A stretch of DNA of 64,000 bases from Gillisia sp. Hel_I_86 (GCF_007827275.1 NZ_VISE01000001.1:744001-808000); one strand, 5' to 3'; shown: positions 1 to 10,478, counted from the first letter of the stretch. Numbers and translations are program-made. Notes: a model not told the origin generated them from the sequence alone.

Positions 1-1373
1 CCCAACTATTGGAACTTGACCACGAAGTGGTTTGTGCGGTTAGGGATAAAAAAAGATTTTCCAAAAAAAAGGAGCTTTTGGATAAGATTGAAGTGGTAGA
101 AATTGACTTTTTACAACCTACCCAAGTTCCAGAGGAAATTAAGGACATAGATATTGCCTATTACCTTATTCATTCCATGTCTGCTTCTACCACAGATTTC
201 GACAGCCAAGAAGCGCAGGCAGCGACAACTTTTAATGAGATCATGGCCAGCACCAGCGTTAAGCAAGTTATTTATCTTAGTGGGATTATAAATACCGAAG
301 AGCTCTCCAAACATTTGGAATCCAGGAAAAAAGTCGAAGAAATCTTATATCATGGAAACTTCAACATCACTGTTTTAAGGGCAGCCATTATAGTAGGCTC
401 GGGAAGTTCATCTTTTGAAATTATACGTGATCTCTGTGAAAAACTTCCCATAATGGTCACTCCTAGTTGGGTAAAAACAAAATGCCAACCAATTGCCATA
501 AGAGATGTGCTTCAATTCTTGACCGGGATACTAGGTTTAGAAAAGGCATATAATGAATCTTTCGATATTGGTGGGCCAGACATTATCTCCTATAAACAAA
601 TGATGCAGCAATATGCGGAGGTGCGTGGTTTGAAAATTTTAATAATCGATGTCCCTTTTCTATCTCCTAAATTATCATCTTATTGGCTATATTTTGTTAC
701 CTCTACCTCTTATAAGCTTGCGAAAAACCTTGTAGATAGCATGAAGGTTGAAGTAATCACCAATGACAAACGACTACAGGAATTATTAGCAATAAACCCT
801 ATAACCTATAAAGAATCCATAGCACTTGCTTTTTATAAAATAGAACAAAATCAGGTGGTTTCCAGTTGGAAAGATTCTATGAGCAGTGGAAGGTTTAGAA
901 AAGACCTCAATAAATACATACAAGTGCCTACATTTGGTTGTGTGAAAGACGCCCAGTCTATAAAAGTGAAAAACCCAGAAGAAGTATTGGAACGTATTTG
1001 GGCAATTGGCGGCAACACAGGTTGGTATTATGGAAATTGGCTTTGGAGAATTCGTGGGTATTTCGACAAACTTTTTGGCGGTGTGGGATTAAGGCGTGGC
1101 AGAACGCATTCTTCTGAAATAGCTTCCGGAGATTCCTTGGATTTTTGGAGGGTGTTGCTTGCCGATAAGGAGAAAAAAAGATTGCTGTTATTTGCTGAAA
1201 TGAAAGTGCCTGGAGAAGCTTGGCTGGAATTTGAAATAGATGATAATGATATCCTACATCAAACTGCCACCTTTAGACCAAGGGGATTATGGGGACGAAT
1301 TTACTGGTATACCATGTTGCCATTTCATTATTTTATCTTTGAAGGAATGTTGAATAAAATCGCTAAAGGTTAA
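1..1373 (+). CDS. SDR-family NAD(P)-binding protein with C-terminal DUF2867-like domain (5' partial)
   Basis: The reading frame is open from the left edge (Q-L-L-E-L-D-H-E-V-V), so the N-terminus, including the expected glycine-rich Rossmann motif, lies outside the window. The first ~240 visible residues look like an atypical short-chain dehydrogenase or NDUFA9-type fold: D-I-A-Y-Y-L-I-H-S-M, then V-I-Y-L-S-G, and T-V-L-R-A-A-I-I-V-G-S-G-S. The last ~150 residues are Trp-rich (W-A-I-G-G-N-T-G-W-Y-Y-G) and end in a F-R-P-R-G-L-W-G-R-I-Y-W-Y stretch, as in DUF2867 proteins with an SDR N-terminus. The substrate is unknown. The downstream BCCT transporter is on the same strand but 323 bp away, across a repeat, so co-transcription is doubtful. 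Confidence 0.8.
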   Translation, partial: QLLELDHEVVCAVRDKKRFSKKKELLDKIEVVEIDFLQPTQVPEEIKDIDIAYYLIHSMSASTTDFDSQEAQAATTFNEIMASTSVKQVIYLSGIINTEELSKHLESRKKVEEILYHGNFNITVLRAAIIVGSGSSSFEIIRDLCEKLPIMVTPSWVKTKCQPIAIRDVLQFLTGILGLEKAYNESFDIGGPDIISYKQMMQQYAEVRGLKILIIDVPFLSPKLSSYWLYFVTSTSYKLAKNLVDSMKVEVITNDKRLQELLAINPITYKESIALAFYKIEQNQVVSSWKDSMSSGRFRKDLNKYIQVPTFGCVKDAQSIKVKNPEEVLERIWAIGGNTGWYYGNWLWRIRGYFDKLFGGVGLRRGRTHSSEIASGDSLDFWRVLLADKEKKRLLLFAEMKVPGEAWLEFEIDDNDILHQTATFRPRGLWGRIYWYTMLPFHYFIFEGMLNKIAKG

Positions 1374-1400
1374 TTGATTTTAAAGCAAAGCTCATGTATT

Positions 1401-1640
1401 CGTCATGCTGTCCCAAAACATCGGGAGTTTCAGCATCTAATTTTATCGAAAGAGACCCTGAAACAAGTTACCATTGACGTATTTTTATTTATTTGTGAAT
1501 CCAAGACCCTGAAACAAGTTCAGGGTGACGATGCGGGATTGTCGTCATGCTGAACTTGTTTCAGCATCCCATCAGCTTATATAAAAACATGTCAATTTCC
1601 TACGCTAGATAAATTTTTTTATCACAGGTCTCAGGGTGAC
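1401..1640. repeat. Dispersed ~240-bp intergenic repeat, copy A
   Basis: This gap has no plausible gene. It is filled by a mosaic of short palindromes built from CGTCATGCTGAACTTGTTTC-like and ACCCTGAAACAAGTTCAGGG-like units. A distinctive tail follows: CAGCTTATATAAAAA, then CAATTTCCTACGCTAGATAA, then TATCACAGGTCT and AGGGTGAC. The same order recurs at 31997-32227, in reverse orientation at 3274-3521, and partly at 48811-48950. Confidence 0.8.
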
Positions 1641-1696
1641 GAAGTGTTTAGTATCATTGATGAATAATAAAATAAATATTAATATTAAAAGTCATA

Positions 1697-3187
1697 TTGA
1701 AATCACTTTTATCACACTTCCGAAAAAACTTGCTTCTAACGGTTGCTGCTTTTGTACTGTTTTTTGTCGCTGTTTATATTTTCTTGTTTACCGAAACATT
1801 CTACGCGCTCATTGAAAATGGAAGTTTATGGGTAAGGGAATGGTTTGGTGGTTTCTATCTATGGCTTGGCTTAATATGTGTCGTTTTCTTGTTAGTCCTA
1901 GCATTTACCAAAGTTGGGAAATTGCGTTTAGGGAATGCCCCACCCGAATTTAACAGGTGGTCCTGGATTGCGATGCTGTATAGTGCGGGAATGGGAGCTG
2001 GAATTTTATTGCGAGGGGTACAAGAACCCGTGTATATGCTCCTTAATCCACCTATTAAAACAGGGCAACCCAATGAAATTATTGCCTTAGAATACACTTT
2101 TTACCAATGGGGTTTTACTGCGTGGGCTTTTTATGCCATGTTCGCAATTCTCGTAGGCCATTCTCTATTCGTGAAAAATAGGAATATAAGATTAGGTACG
2201 AGTTTGCATTATTTTAAACGAGTTAAATTTCTGCCTTCCGGAATAGATCTTTTAACAATCCTAACAACCGTGGCTGGTTTAGTTGCCGCTATTGGCTTGG
2301 GAACCACGCAAATTGAAGGAGGGATTGGTCACTTGTTAGATCTCGGCAGTGGCAATTTATCACTTACCTTGTTCCTTGTCTTCTTAATTTGTTTCATTGC
2401 GTTTTTATCGGCTTGGGTGGGTATAGATAAAGGGATTAAGAGATTATCCAATTGGAATATTTACCTCACCTTGCTTTTGCTGTTTTTTGTATTTATGCAA
2501 GGCGATATATTACTAATGCTAAAAAACTTCCTTTTGGCAACCTATCATTATATAGTAGATTTTGTTCCTTTAAGTTTAGCGCTAGGAAATTACGATCCGG
2601 GAAAAGAATTTTTAACAGATTGGACCTATTATTACTGGGCATTTTGGCTCGCTTGGGCACCATTTACAGGAATATTCATCGCACGGATTTCCAAAGGGCG
2701 AACAATAAGGGAGATCATTCTAGGAGTATTGCTTATTCCCTCTTTAGGTACTTTTCTTTGGTTTAGCGTTTTTGGGACATCTGCTTTCAACCTAATAGAA
2801 CAATGGGGAACCTATCAAAATGAATTTGGAAATGTTTTCACATCCCTTTTTATGTTCTTCTCCAATTACCCATTGGCAATTTTCGCCAATATTTTAACGG
2901 TAATATTGCTTATCAGCTTTCTGGTGACGTCAGTAGATTCTGCCATTTATGTACTTAGTATGTTTACATCAAAGGGGAGCGAACATCCAAAAAGAAGATA
3001 TAGGTTAATCTGGGCTATTCTAATTCTAATATTTTCTGAAGCAATTATAGTCTTGGGGAATATTAAACCAGACACCAATGTGCTAACGGCCATGCAGAAA
3101 TTCCTAATTATCGGTTCCCTCCCCTTTGCGTTCTTTACGGTAATTGTAATGATCTTGCTATCACGAACCCTATTCAAAAAAGTATAA
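1697..3187 (+). CDS. BCCT family (betaine/carnitine/choline-type) transporter
   Basis: A 496-residue inner-membrane protein with about 12 hydrophobic segments. Family signatures are clear: W-S-W-I-A-M-L-Y-S-A-G-M-G-A-G near residue 90 followed by G-V-Q-E-P, and Y-Y-Y-W-A-F-W-L-A-W-A-P-F-T-G with I-A-R-I-S-K-G-R-T-I-R-E near residue 320. BCCT carriers usually take up trimethylammonium osmolytes with Na+ or H+. The substrate here cannot be told, and no long C-terminal osmosensing domain is present. The first in-frame start is TTG at 1697; there is no ATG just upstream, so this start is likely but not certain. Repeat copies flank the gene on both sides. Confidence 0.9.
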   Translation: MKSLLSHFRKNLLLTVAAFVLFFVAVYIFLFTETFYALIENGSLWVREWFGGFYLWLGLICVVFLLVLAFTKVGKLRLGNAPPEFNRWSWIAMLYSAGMGAGILLRGVQEPVYMLLNPPIKTGQPNEIIALEYTFYQWGFTAWAFYAMFAILVGHSLFVKNRNIRLGTSLHYFKRVKFLPSGIDLLTILTTVAGLVAAIGLGTTQIEGGIGHLLDLGSGNLSLTLFLVFLICFIAFLSAWVGIDKGIKRLSNWNIYLTLLLLFFVFMQGDILLMLKNFLLATYHYIVDFVPLSLALGNYDPGKEFLTDWTYYYWAFWLAWAPFTGIFIARISKGRTIREIILGVLLIPSLGTFLWFSVFGTSAFNLIEQWGTYQNEFGNVFTSLFMFFSNYPLAIFANILTVILLISFLVTSVDSAIYVLSMFTSKGSEHPKRRYRLIWAILILIFSEAIIVLGNIKPDTNVLTAMQKFLIIGSLPFAFFTVIVMILLSRTLFKKV

Positions 3188-3273
3188 AAAAAATAACCTG
3201 GGAATCTTTTAAATCTTAAGCTTGCTTTTTATTATGTACCACCAAGTTGCTTTTCACAAATCACTTGACAATC

Positions 3274-3521
3274 TCGTCACCCTGAGACCTGCGCTAAAAA
3301 TTATCTAGCGTAGAAAATTGACGTATTTATTAGATATCTAAAGAGATGCTGAAACGAGTTCAGCATGACGACAATTTCAGTACCGGTATCGTCACCCTGA
3401 ACTTGTTTCAGGGTCTATAATTACATTAAAAAATTAAAATACGTCAATGATAACTATTTTCAGGATCTACTCCAGTCTAACAGGGATGCTGAAACTCCAG
3501 CTGTTTCGGGACAGCAGGACG
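3274..3521. repeat. Dispersed ~240-bp intergenic repeat, copy B (inverted relative to A and C)
   Basis: The 380-bp gap between the converging BCCT and ctlX genes holds this element. Read on the minus strand it shows the same order of units as copy A: CATGCTG/CAGCATG palindromes, ACCCTGAA/TTCAGGGT palindromes, a CTACGCTAGATAAT-like block and AGGTCTCAGGGTGACGAG. No coding potential is seen. Confidence 0.75.
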
Positions 3522-3567
3522 AAAAATGGCAAAATAAGCTATCCTTAGGATTTTGTGTTTAATGAGC

Positions 3568-4500
3568 TTAAGCTTTTGGCAAGAACACTTCAGCCATCAT
3601 ACAGCGGGCACTTCCCCCTCCACAGGTTTCTATTGTGCTTAAGTCTGAACTTAATATTTCACAATGCTTTTCTATAGTGCTAATCTGGGAATTCGTTAAA
3701 CTTTTATGTGCAGCTGCACTCATCACCAAATATTTTTTATCTGCTTCTCCCTTTACTTGTAACATATTCCCTGCGAACTGATGCATTTGAGCCTCCGTGA
3801 TAGTGATCACTTGTTTTCCATCTTGCTTTAAGTGTTTTAAAACACTTTTGCGCTCCTTGGCATCATCAATAGAATCTGCACATATCACAGCAAATTCTTC
3901 CGCCACACACATCATTACATTGGTATGGTAAATAGGCAATCTTTTACCATCTACATCTTGATAAGCATGAAAAATCACTGGAGAATATTCGAAATCTTCA
4001 CAAAATTCAATAAGCAATTCCTCATCGGCCCTTACAGAGAGTGCACAATAGGCTTTTCTGTTTATCCGGTCCAGGATTAAAACCCCGGTGCCCTCTAAAT
4101 ATACTTTTTCATCTTCAGCTTCGGTATAATCCACAACATCTGAAATCTTAAAACCTTGAGCTTCCAAAACTTCAAAAAATTCCATTCTGCGCTCTCTACG
4201 CCTATTTTCAGCAAACATTGGATATACCGCCACTTTTCCATCTTGATGAAAGGAAACCCAGTTATTGGGGAAAATAGAATCTGGAGTATCAAAATCTTTT
4301 TTATCGTTTACAACAACCACATTTACTCCAACAGCTTTTAACTTGTTTACAAAAGCATCGAATTCATTTTGAGCTTTGGCATTTATCTCTTCATTCTTTA
4401 ACTGAAGGTCTTCCTGAAAATAATTATTAACGGCAGTTTCTTCATTCATCCTGAAATTTACAGGACGAACCATTAGAATAGTATTTGTTATTTGCTCCAT
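3568..4500 (-). CDS. ctlX: Citrulline utilization hydrolase, CtlX-type (pentein superfamily)
   Basis: A 310-residue protein of the amidinotransferase/deiminase (pentein) fold. Proteins of the CtlX family hydrolyse citrulline to ornithine, CO2 and ammonia; the first was described as a citrulline ureidase in Francisella. Visible motifs are F-P-N-N-W-V-S (residues 77-83), L-E-G-T-G (135-139), Y-H-T-N-V (191-195) with the likely catalytic His192, and G-G-G-S-A-R-C near the C-terminus with the likely nucleophile Cys300. It is cytoplasmic, with no signal peptide. It lies 7 bp downstream of another pentein hydrolase on the same strand, so the two are probably one operon. The family call is firm; the exact substrate is inferred from the family. 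Confidence 0.85.
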   Translation of the reverse strand: MEQITNTILMVRPVNFRMNEETAVNNYFQEDLQLKNEEINAKAQNEFDAFVNKLKAVGVNVVVVNDKKDFDTPDSIFPNNWVSFHQDGKVAVYPMFAENRRRERRMEFFEVLEAQGFKISDVVDYTEAEDEKVYLEGTGVLILDRINRKAYCALSVRADEELLIEFCEDFEYSPVIFHAYQDVDGKRLPIYHTNVMMCVAEEFAVICADSIDDAKERKSVLKHLKQDGKQVITITEAQMHQFAGNMLQVKGEADKKYLVMSAAAHKSLTNSQISTIEKHCEILSSDLSTIETCGGGSARCMMAEVFLPKA

Positions 4501-4507
4501 GGCTTTC

Positions 4508-5422
4508 TTATTCTCTTATTAATGGTAAGGTAGAACATCTTAATAATCCTTCTTGCTTGGAAATCTCAGCATAAGGAACTTTTTCTACTGTAATTCCCTG
4601 CTCCCTCAACCAAGTGTTCAATCTGGTAAAATTCCTTTCAGAAATTACAACATCTTCAGAAATTGAAAAAATATTGGAATTCATATTATACATCTCATCT
4701 CGGGTGATCTCAAATATATTTTCTTTTCCGAAGAGATTCACCAACCAATTATATTCTTCTTCAATTAAGAACCCTCCTTTATACATGATAGCCTTATTTT
4801 TACCAACGGGTTGAAAGCAACAATCCAAATGTAGTGCATTATCCTTGGCCACTGTATTGGATTTCCTCAAACTGAAGGAAACCACTTTTCTATTTGGAAA
4901 TAATTCCTGAAGTGCCTTCACGCCTTTCATGTTGGTCCTTGCAGTAATAAAGTCCTTATAGTCTTCGCCCTTGTATGTACCTACCAAAATATAATCTTTA
5001 TATGGCATCACATCCCCACCTTCAATATGTGCAGATTCTGGCATCGTCAAGATCTTATCTGGGTCTATCTGAACAAGTACATGGTTAATGGCCTCGATTT
5101 CTTCATCCCTATTGGGCAAAATATTGGCTATCACAAACTTGTCATCAATTACAAATGCGATATCCCTTGTAAAGATCTGATTATAATCTTCTATAATTTT
5201 TGGCCTAAAAACCTGAACATTGTACTTTTCAAAAACCGCAGCTACCGCTTCCATCTCTTTTACCATATCTTCTTCTAGTGGATATGTTCCAGCTTTGATA
5301 TGTTCTGCAGATTTGGGATCGTAGGCGTCTTTATATTCGGGTGTCCCTCCATTACTTTTAGCCGTACCCAATACCACCGCTTTTAAAGGGGAAGTTTCAC
5401 TCTTAATATTCAGTTTCAGCAT
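4508..5422 (-). CDS. Dimethylarginine dimethylaminohydrolase / arginine deiminase family protein
   Basis: A 304-residue cytoplasmic pentein-fold hydrolase. Conserved positions are T-R-D (85-87), H-I-E-G-G-D-V (132-138), the likely catalytic His198 in H-L-D-C-C-F, and a C-terminal L-R-C-S-T-L-P with the likely nucleophile Cys296. Relatives deiminate arginine, methylarginines or related guanidino compounds, or act as amidinotransferases; the sequence does not decide between these. It is the first gene of a two-gene unit with ctlX. Together they could turn arginine into citrulline and then ornithine, but this is inference. The start ATG at 5422 is followed by a normal M-L-K-L-N-I N-terminus. Confidence 0.8.
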   Translation of the reverse strand: MLKLNIKSETSPLKAVVLGTAKSNGGTPEYKDAYDPKSAEHIKAGTYPLEEDMVKEMEAVAAVFEKYNVQVFRPKIIEDYNQIFTRDIAFVIDDKFVIANILPNRDEEIEAINHVLVQIDPDKILTMPESAHIEGGDVMPYKDYILVGTYKGEDYKDFITARTNMKGVKALQELFPNRKVVSFSLRKSNTVAKDNALHLDCCFQPVGKNKAIMYKGGFLIEEEYNWLVNLFGKENIFEITRDEMYNMNSNIFSISEDVVISERNFTRLNTWLREQGITVEKVPYAEISKQEGLLRCSTLPLIRE

Positions 5423-5444
5423 TTTTGGTTGTTTTGTGCAAATA

Positions 5445-5478
5445 TAAAAAAAGCTTCATTGGAAAATGAAGCTTTTAA
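5445..5478 (-). terminator. Intrinsic terminator downstream of gltA
   Basis: A perfect 12-bp stem (AAAAGCTTCATT / AATGAAGCTTTT) with a GGAA loop spans 5449-5476. On the minus strand a T-rich run follows it. It sits just after the gltA stop and before the DDAH-like gene, so it separates the two transcription units. Confidence 0.8.
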
Positions 5479-5498
5479 AATTTATGAAATTCAAAATA

Positions 5499-6782
5499 TT
5501 ATCTATTATCGAGCTCATTAAAAGACCTTAAGTTTTCTCCAATATAAACTTGGCGTGGCCTCCCGATTGGTTCCTTTCCTAATCTCATCTCCCTCCATTG
5601 AGCGATCCATCCCGGCAATCTTCCTACTGCAAACATCACCGTGAACATTTCGGTTGGAATTCCCATTGCACGGTAAATAATTCCTGAATAGAAATCTACG
5701 TTGGGATACAATTTACGCTCTACGAAATATTCATCTTCCAAAGCTGCTTTTTCCAGGCTTTTAGCAATATCCAAAATAGGATCTTCTACCCCAAGTTCTG
5801 CTAAAACTTCATCTGCTGCTTTTTTAATGATTTTGGCCCTAGGGTCGAAATTCTTGTATACCCTATGCCCAAAGCCCATCAATCTAAATGGGTCTTCTTT
5901 ATCTTTTGCTTTCGCTATGAATTTTGAAGTATCCCCACCATCGGCTTTGATCTCTTCCAGCATTTCGATAACTGCTTGGTTAGCTCCACCATGAAGTGGT
6001 CCCCATAATGCAGACACCCCGGCCGAAATTGAGGCAAATAACCCTGCTTTAGAAGAACCAACGATTCTTACTGTGGAAGTAGAGCAGTTTTGCTCGTGAT
6101 CTGCATGTAGGATCAATAACTTATCCAAAGCTTCCACTACATTCTTATTCAGTTTATATTCTTCACCTGGTTTTTGGAACATCATTTTCAAGAAGCTCTC
6201 TACATAACCTAAATTGTTATCTCTATTTTCTAATGGTTGGTTATTTATTCTTCTTAATGTCCAAGCAGCAAGCGTTGGGAATTTGGCCAACAACTTAACA
6301 ACTGCCTTGTACATATCTTCTTCAGAATCTACATTTACAGATTTTGGATTGAAGGCAATAAGGGCACTAGTTAGGGAAGAAAGCATTCCCATTGGGTGTG
6401 CCGTAGAGGGAAAGCCTTTTATCACCTTTTTCATATCAAGGTTCACTTCACTTTGAAGCTTGATATCTTCTTTAAATTTATCCAATTCCACCTTAGTTGG
6501 CAATTCACCGAAAATCAATAAAAACACCACTTCCAAAAAGTCGGCTTTTTCTGCCAATTCCTCTATGGAATATCCCCTATATCTTAAGATTCCCTTTTCC
6601 CCATCCAAAAATGTAATTGCACTTTCACAACTACCTGTATTCTTAAATCCCGGATCCAAGGTAATTACCCCCGACCCTCCTCTAAGATTCTTGATATCTA
6701 TGGCAACTTCATTTTCTGATCCAACTATTACCGGGAATTCGTATTTCTTTCCATCTATCTCTAACGTAGCGACTTTTGACAT
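5499..6782 (-). CDS. gltA: Citrate synthase
   Basis: A 427-residue type II-like citrate synthase that condenses acetyl-CoA with oxaloacetate at the entry of the TCA cycle. The active-site landmarks are all present: H-A-D-H-E-Q-N (226-232), G-P-L-H-G-G-A-N with His264, G-F-G-H-R-V-Y with His306, and N-V-D-F-Y-S-G with Asp363. Length and motif order match Bacteroidota homologues. It is bounded by hairpin terminators on both sides, at 5445-5478 and at 6916-6948 (the eno terminator), so it is probably monocistronic. On the minus strand upstream there is a TATTTTG stretch with a TTTG 23 bases before it, a weak candidate promoter. Confidence 0.98.
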   Translation of the reverse strand: MSKVATLEIDGKKYEFPVIVGSENEVAIDIKNLRGGSGVITLDPGFKNTGSCESAITFLDGEKGILRYRGYSIEELAEKADFLEVVFLLIFGELPTKVELDKFKEDIKLQSEVNLDMKKVIKGFPSTAHPMGMLSSLTSALIAFNPKSVNVDSEEDMYKAVVKLLAKFPTLAAWTLRRINNQPLENRDNNLGYVESFLKMMFQKPGEEYKLNKNVVEALDKLLILHADHEQNCSTSTVRIVGSSKAGLFASISAGVSALWGPLHGGANQAVIEMLEEIKADGGDTSKFIAKAKDKEDPFRLMGFGHRVYKNFDPRAKIIKKAADEVLAELGVEDPILDIAKSLEKAALEDEYFVERKLYPNVDFYSGIIYRAMGIPTEMFTVMFAVGRLPGWIAQWREMRLGKEPIGRPRQVYIGENLRSFNELDNR

Positions 6783-6915
6783 ATATTCTAAACTTTTTCT
6801 GATTAATTTTGCGGACTGCTAAAATACAAAATAAGCGTATAAAATAGTACCTAATCCAAAAGGAATTTCTCAATTAAAGTAGAATTTTAGTGGGTTTTTA
6901 GGAAAAAAGAGGAAC

Positions 6916-6948
6916 AAAAAAGACCCTTTCAATATTGGAAAGGGTCTT
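6916..6948 (-). terminator. Intrinsic terminator downstream of eno
   Basis: The arms AGACCCTTTC (6921-6930) and GAAAGGGTCT (6938-6947) form a 10-bp stem with a 7-nt loop. A run of T residues follows on the minus strand (A-run at 6916-6920). It lies 23 bp after the eno stop codon. Confidence 0.85.
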
Positions 6949-6970
6949 AAATATAAAATATCTAAATATA

Positions 6971-8275
<1,305 letters not shown>

Positions 8276-8483
8276 TTAACTGCAAGATACAAATACAGGT
8301 AGTATTATGAATAAAATTTTAAAATTTAAGGCTATTATTTGCGATAACGTTTTCGGATATAGGAACTTAAGAGAATAAAGTTTAATAATTTCTGATATTA
8401 CTTTTTTCTGCTATTCTCTAAAAAAAGGTATTCTAAAATCTGAATTTCAGCATACTTCTCAAGGAGCTGGATATGAATAAATA

Positions 8484-9026
8484 CTATTTTCCGAGTTTCC
8501 ATCCTAATCGCAAACCTACCAAAAGAGAAACATAGGAATTATCTGCATTATCAAAAACATAACCTGCCCCAAGATTTAAATTTAATTTGAAACCACTACC
8601 ATAATAACGCTGTAATCCCCATACTGGACCTAAGAAAACAGCAAAATCATCTTCGAATTCTATATCTCCAATAATTGGTTTTCCACTTCTTATACTGGCC
8701 ATAGCCCCCACATAATTTCCACTATTATTTTCGATATTCTTTCCTTTCTTCATCCTCTTCTCTAAATTATAGTAAAAACGGTATTGAGATTCAAATGTTG
8801 GAAATATACCAAATTCGGTATCCCTATTAGATCCTCCAGTAAGCGCAAATCCTGTAGTTAAATTTAGATCGATAGTTGTTTTTTCTGAAAGCTTAGATTC
8901 CAATTCCAAACCAGGGGTAAGAAAATTAACCGAAAAAACTTTGTTAGATACTTCGGGAGATTTTTGATCTTGAGCTTGAATGCATAAACTTAGTAATAAG
9001 AATGTTGAGAGTAAAAAAAATTTCAT
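8484..9026 (-). CDS. Small outer membrane beta-barrel-like protein, function unknown
   Basis: A 180-residue protein with a clear signal peptide (M-K-F-F-L-L-S-T-F-L-L-L-S-L-C-I-Q-A-Q, cleavage probably after A-Q). The rest is rich in alternating polar/aromatic strands, such as F-P-T-F-E-S-Q-Y-R-F-Y-Y, and ends in L-V-G-L-R-L-G-W-K-L-G-K. That pattern suggests an 8-stranded porin-like barrel. I do not recognise a specific family. It lies between eno and carA on the same strand, but gaps of 226 and 299 bp argue for its own transcript. The sequence gives no clue to its role. Confidence 0.6.
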   Translation of the reverse strand: MKFFLLSTFLLLSLCIQAQDQKSPEVSNKVFSVNFLTPGLELESKLSEKTTIDLNLTTGFALTGGSNRDTEFGIFPTFESQYRFYYNLEKRMKKGKNIENNSGNYVGAMASIRSGKPIIGDIEFEDDFAVFLGPVWGLQRYYGSGFKLNLNLGAGYVFDNADNSYVSLLVGLRLGWKLGK

Positions 9027-9180
9027 AAAAAAGGGGGGAGTTAGTAAATTATATAATTTTTTGAATTATCGAAAAATTTTATTGCAAAAAAGAGACCAAA
9101 AACATATTTTTTCCTCTTTTTTACTGTTTTTTTAAAGGTCAATAGATACTTACCTATTGAAAAATTTATCAATGTCGCTA

Positions 9181-9250
9181 TCTGTCAGGTTGAGCGTAGT
9201 CGAAACCTTTATTTAGAGAACGAAGAGTTCTCGACTGCACTCGAACTGAT
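9181..9250. repeat. Palindromic intergenic repeat unit
   Basis: The stretch contains CAGGTTGAGCGTAGTCGA, then a spacer, then TCTCGACTGCACTCGAACTG. The two halves are imperfect inverted copies of one another (TCAGTTCGAGTGCAGTCGA compared with TCAGGTTGAGCGTAGTCGA). Similar palindromes are common between genes in Flavobacteriaceae. Apart from this the 299-bp gap shows only AT-rich sequence. Confidence 0.55.
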
Positions 9251-9325
9251 ATTTTGGCAAAGATTAAAATACTGATTATTAACAGGATAATATGTGTTTA
9301 TCTACTGATCTCTGTTATTTTATAA

Positions 9326-10438
9326 TTATATGTTAGAAGTTTTTATTCGCTCTATAAATTCGTCGAATAAATAACTTGCATCATGTGGTCCCGGACTTGC
9401 TTCTGGATGATACTGTACAGAAAAACAATTCTTGTTGGTGATTTCCATTCCACCAATTGTATTATCATTTATACAAACGTGCGTGATCTTTACATTTGGA
9501 TGTGCCTCCGTTTCTGCCCTATCTACAGAGAAACCGTGATTCTGAGAAGTGATCTCTCCTCTGCCGGTTTTTAAGTTAAGTACTGGATGGTTTATCCCTC
9601 GATGCCCATGATGCATCTTATAAGTGGAAATGCCATTTGCTATAGCTATAACTTGATGTCCCAAACAAATTCCAAATAATGGATGATCTTTCTCCAAAAT
9701 TCTTTTGGTCAAATTAATAGCAGCGCTAAGTGGTTGTGGATCACCGGGACCATTAGAGAGAAAATATCCATCAGGGCTCCAAGAACTAAGGTCTTCATAA
9801 GTAGCATCAAAAGGAAATACTTTTATATAGGCATCCCTTTCAGCTAAATTTCTTAGAATATTTTTCTTAATTCCTATATCCAATGCTGCAATTTTATAAG
9901 TAGCGTTTTTATTTCCGAAGAAATAAGGTTCTTTAGTAGACACTTTTGAAGCTAATTCCAAACCATTCATATCTGGAACTGCTTTCAATTGCTCTTTAAG
10001 ACCTTCTATATTATCTACATCTGTAGAAATAATAGCGTTCATTGCTCCATTCTCTCGGATATAAGCCACCAAGGCTCTGGTATCTATATCTGAGATAGCA
10101 AAAAGATTACTATCATCTAGAAAACTAGATAAGGATCCATCTGCCGAAGGACGAGAATAATTATAACTGAAATTCTTACAGATCAATCCTGAGATCTTGG
10201 CTTTTTCAGATTCGTTCTCTTCTTCCTTTACCCCATAATTTCCAATATGTGCATTGGTAGTAACCATTAATTGGCCAAAATAAGAGGGATCTGTAAAGAT
10301 CTCCTGATATCCTGTCATCCCAGTATTAAAACATACTTCTCCTACTGCACTTCCATCTTTGTCTCCAACAGATTTTCCATGAAAAATGGTTCCGTCTGCT
10401 AAAAGAATAATTGCTTTTTTTCTAGTTTGGTATTTCAT
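9326..10438 (-). CDS. carA: Carbamoyl-phosphate synthase small (glutaminase) subunit
   Basis: A 370-residue glutamine amidotransferase subunit. It releases ammonia from glutamine for carbamoyl phosphate synthesis (arginine and pyrimidine pathways) and works with CarB, which is not in this window. The N-terminal CarA domain shows G-E-V-C-F-N-T-G-M-T-G-Y-Q-E and the I-G-N-Y-G-V motif. The class I amidotransferase domain has the nucleophile Cys in F-G-I-C-L-G-H-Q and the His/Glu pair in Q-Y-H-P-E-A-S-P-G. The gene lies just downstream of the rplQ terminator and has its own candidate promoter, so it is probably transcribed separately from the ribosomal genes. Confidence 0.97.
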   Translation of the reverse strand: MKYQTRKKAIILLADGTIFHGKSVGDKDGSAVGEVCFNTGMTGYQEIFTDPSYFGQLMVTTNAHIGNYGVKEEENESEKAKISGLICKNFSYNYSRPSADGSLSSFLDDSNLFAISDIDTRALVAYIRENGAMNAIISTDVDNIEGLKEQLKAVPDMNGLELASKVSTKEPYFFGNKNATYKIAALDIGIKKNILRNLAERDAYIKVFPFDATYEDLSSWSPDGYFLSNGPGDPQPLSAAINLTKRILEKDHPLFGICLGHQVIAIANGISTYKMHHGHRGINHPVLNLKTGRGEITSQNHGFSVDRAETEAHPNVKITHVCINDNTIGGMEITNKNCFSVQYHPEASPGPHDASYLFDEFIERIKTSNI

Positions 10439-10478
10439 AATATTATTGCAGGCACTATTTATTTTTAACTATATGTGG

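Noticed and set aside
2452-2766. 104-codon plus-strand frame within the BCCT gene
   Set aside because: It overlaps the transporter in another frame, and the transporter carries clear family motifs throughout that region.
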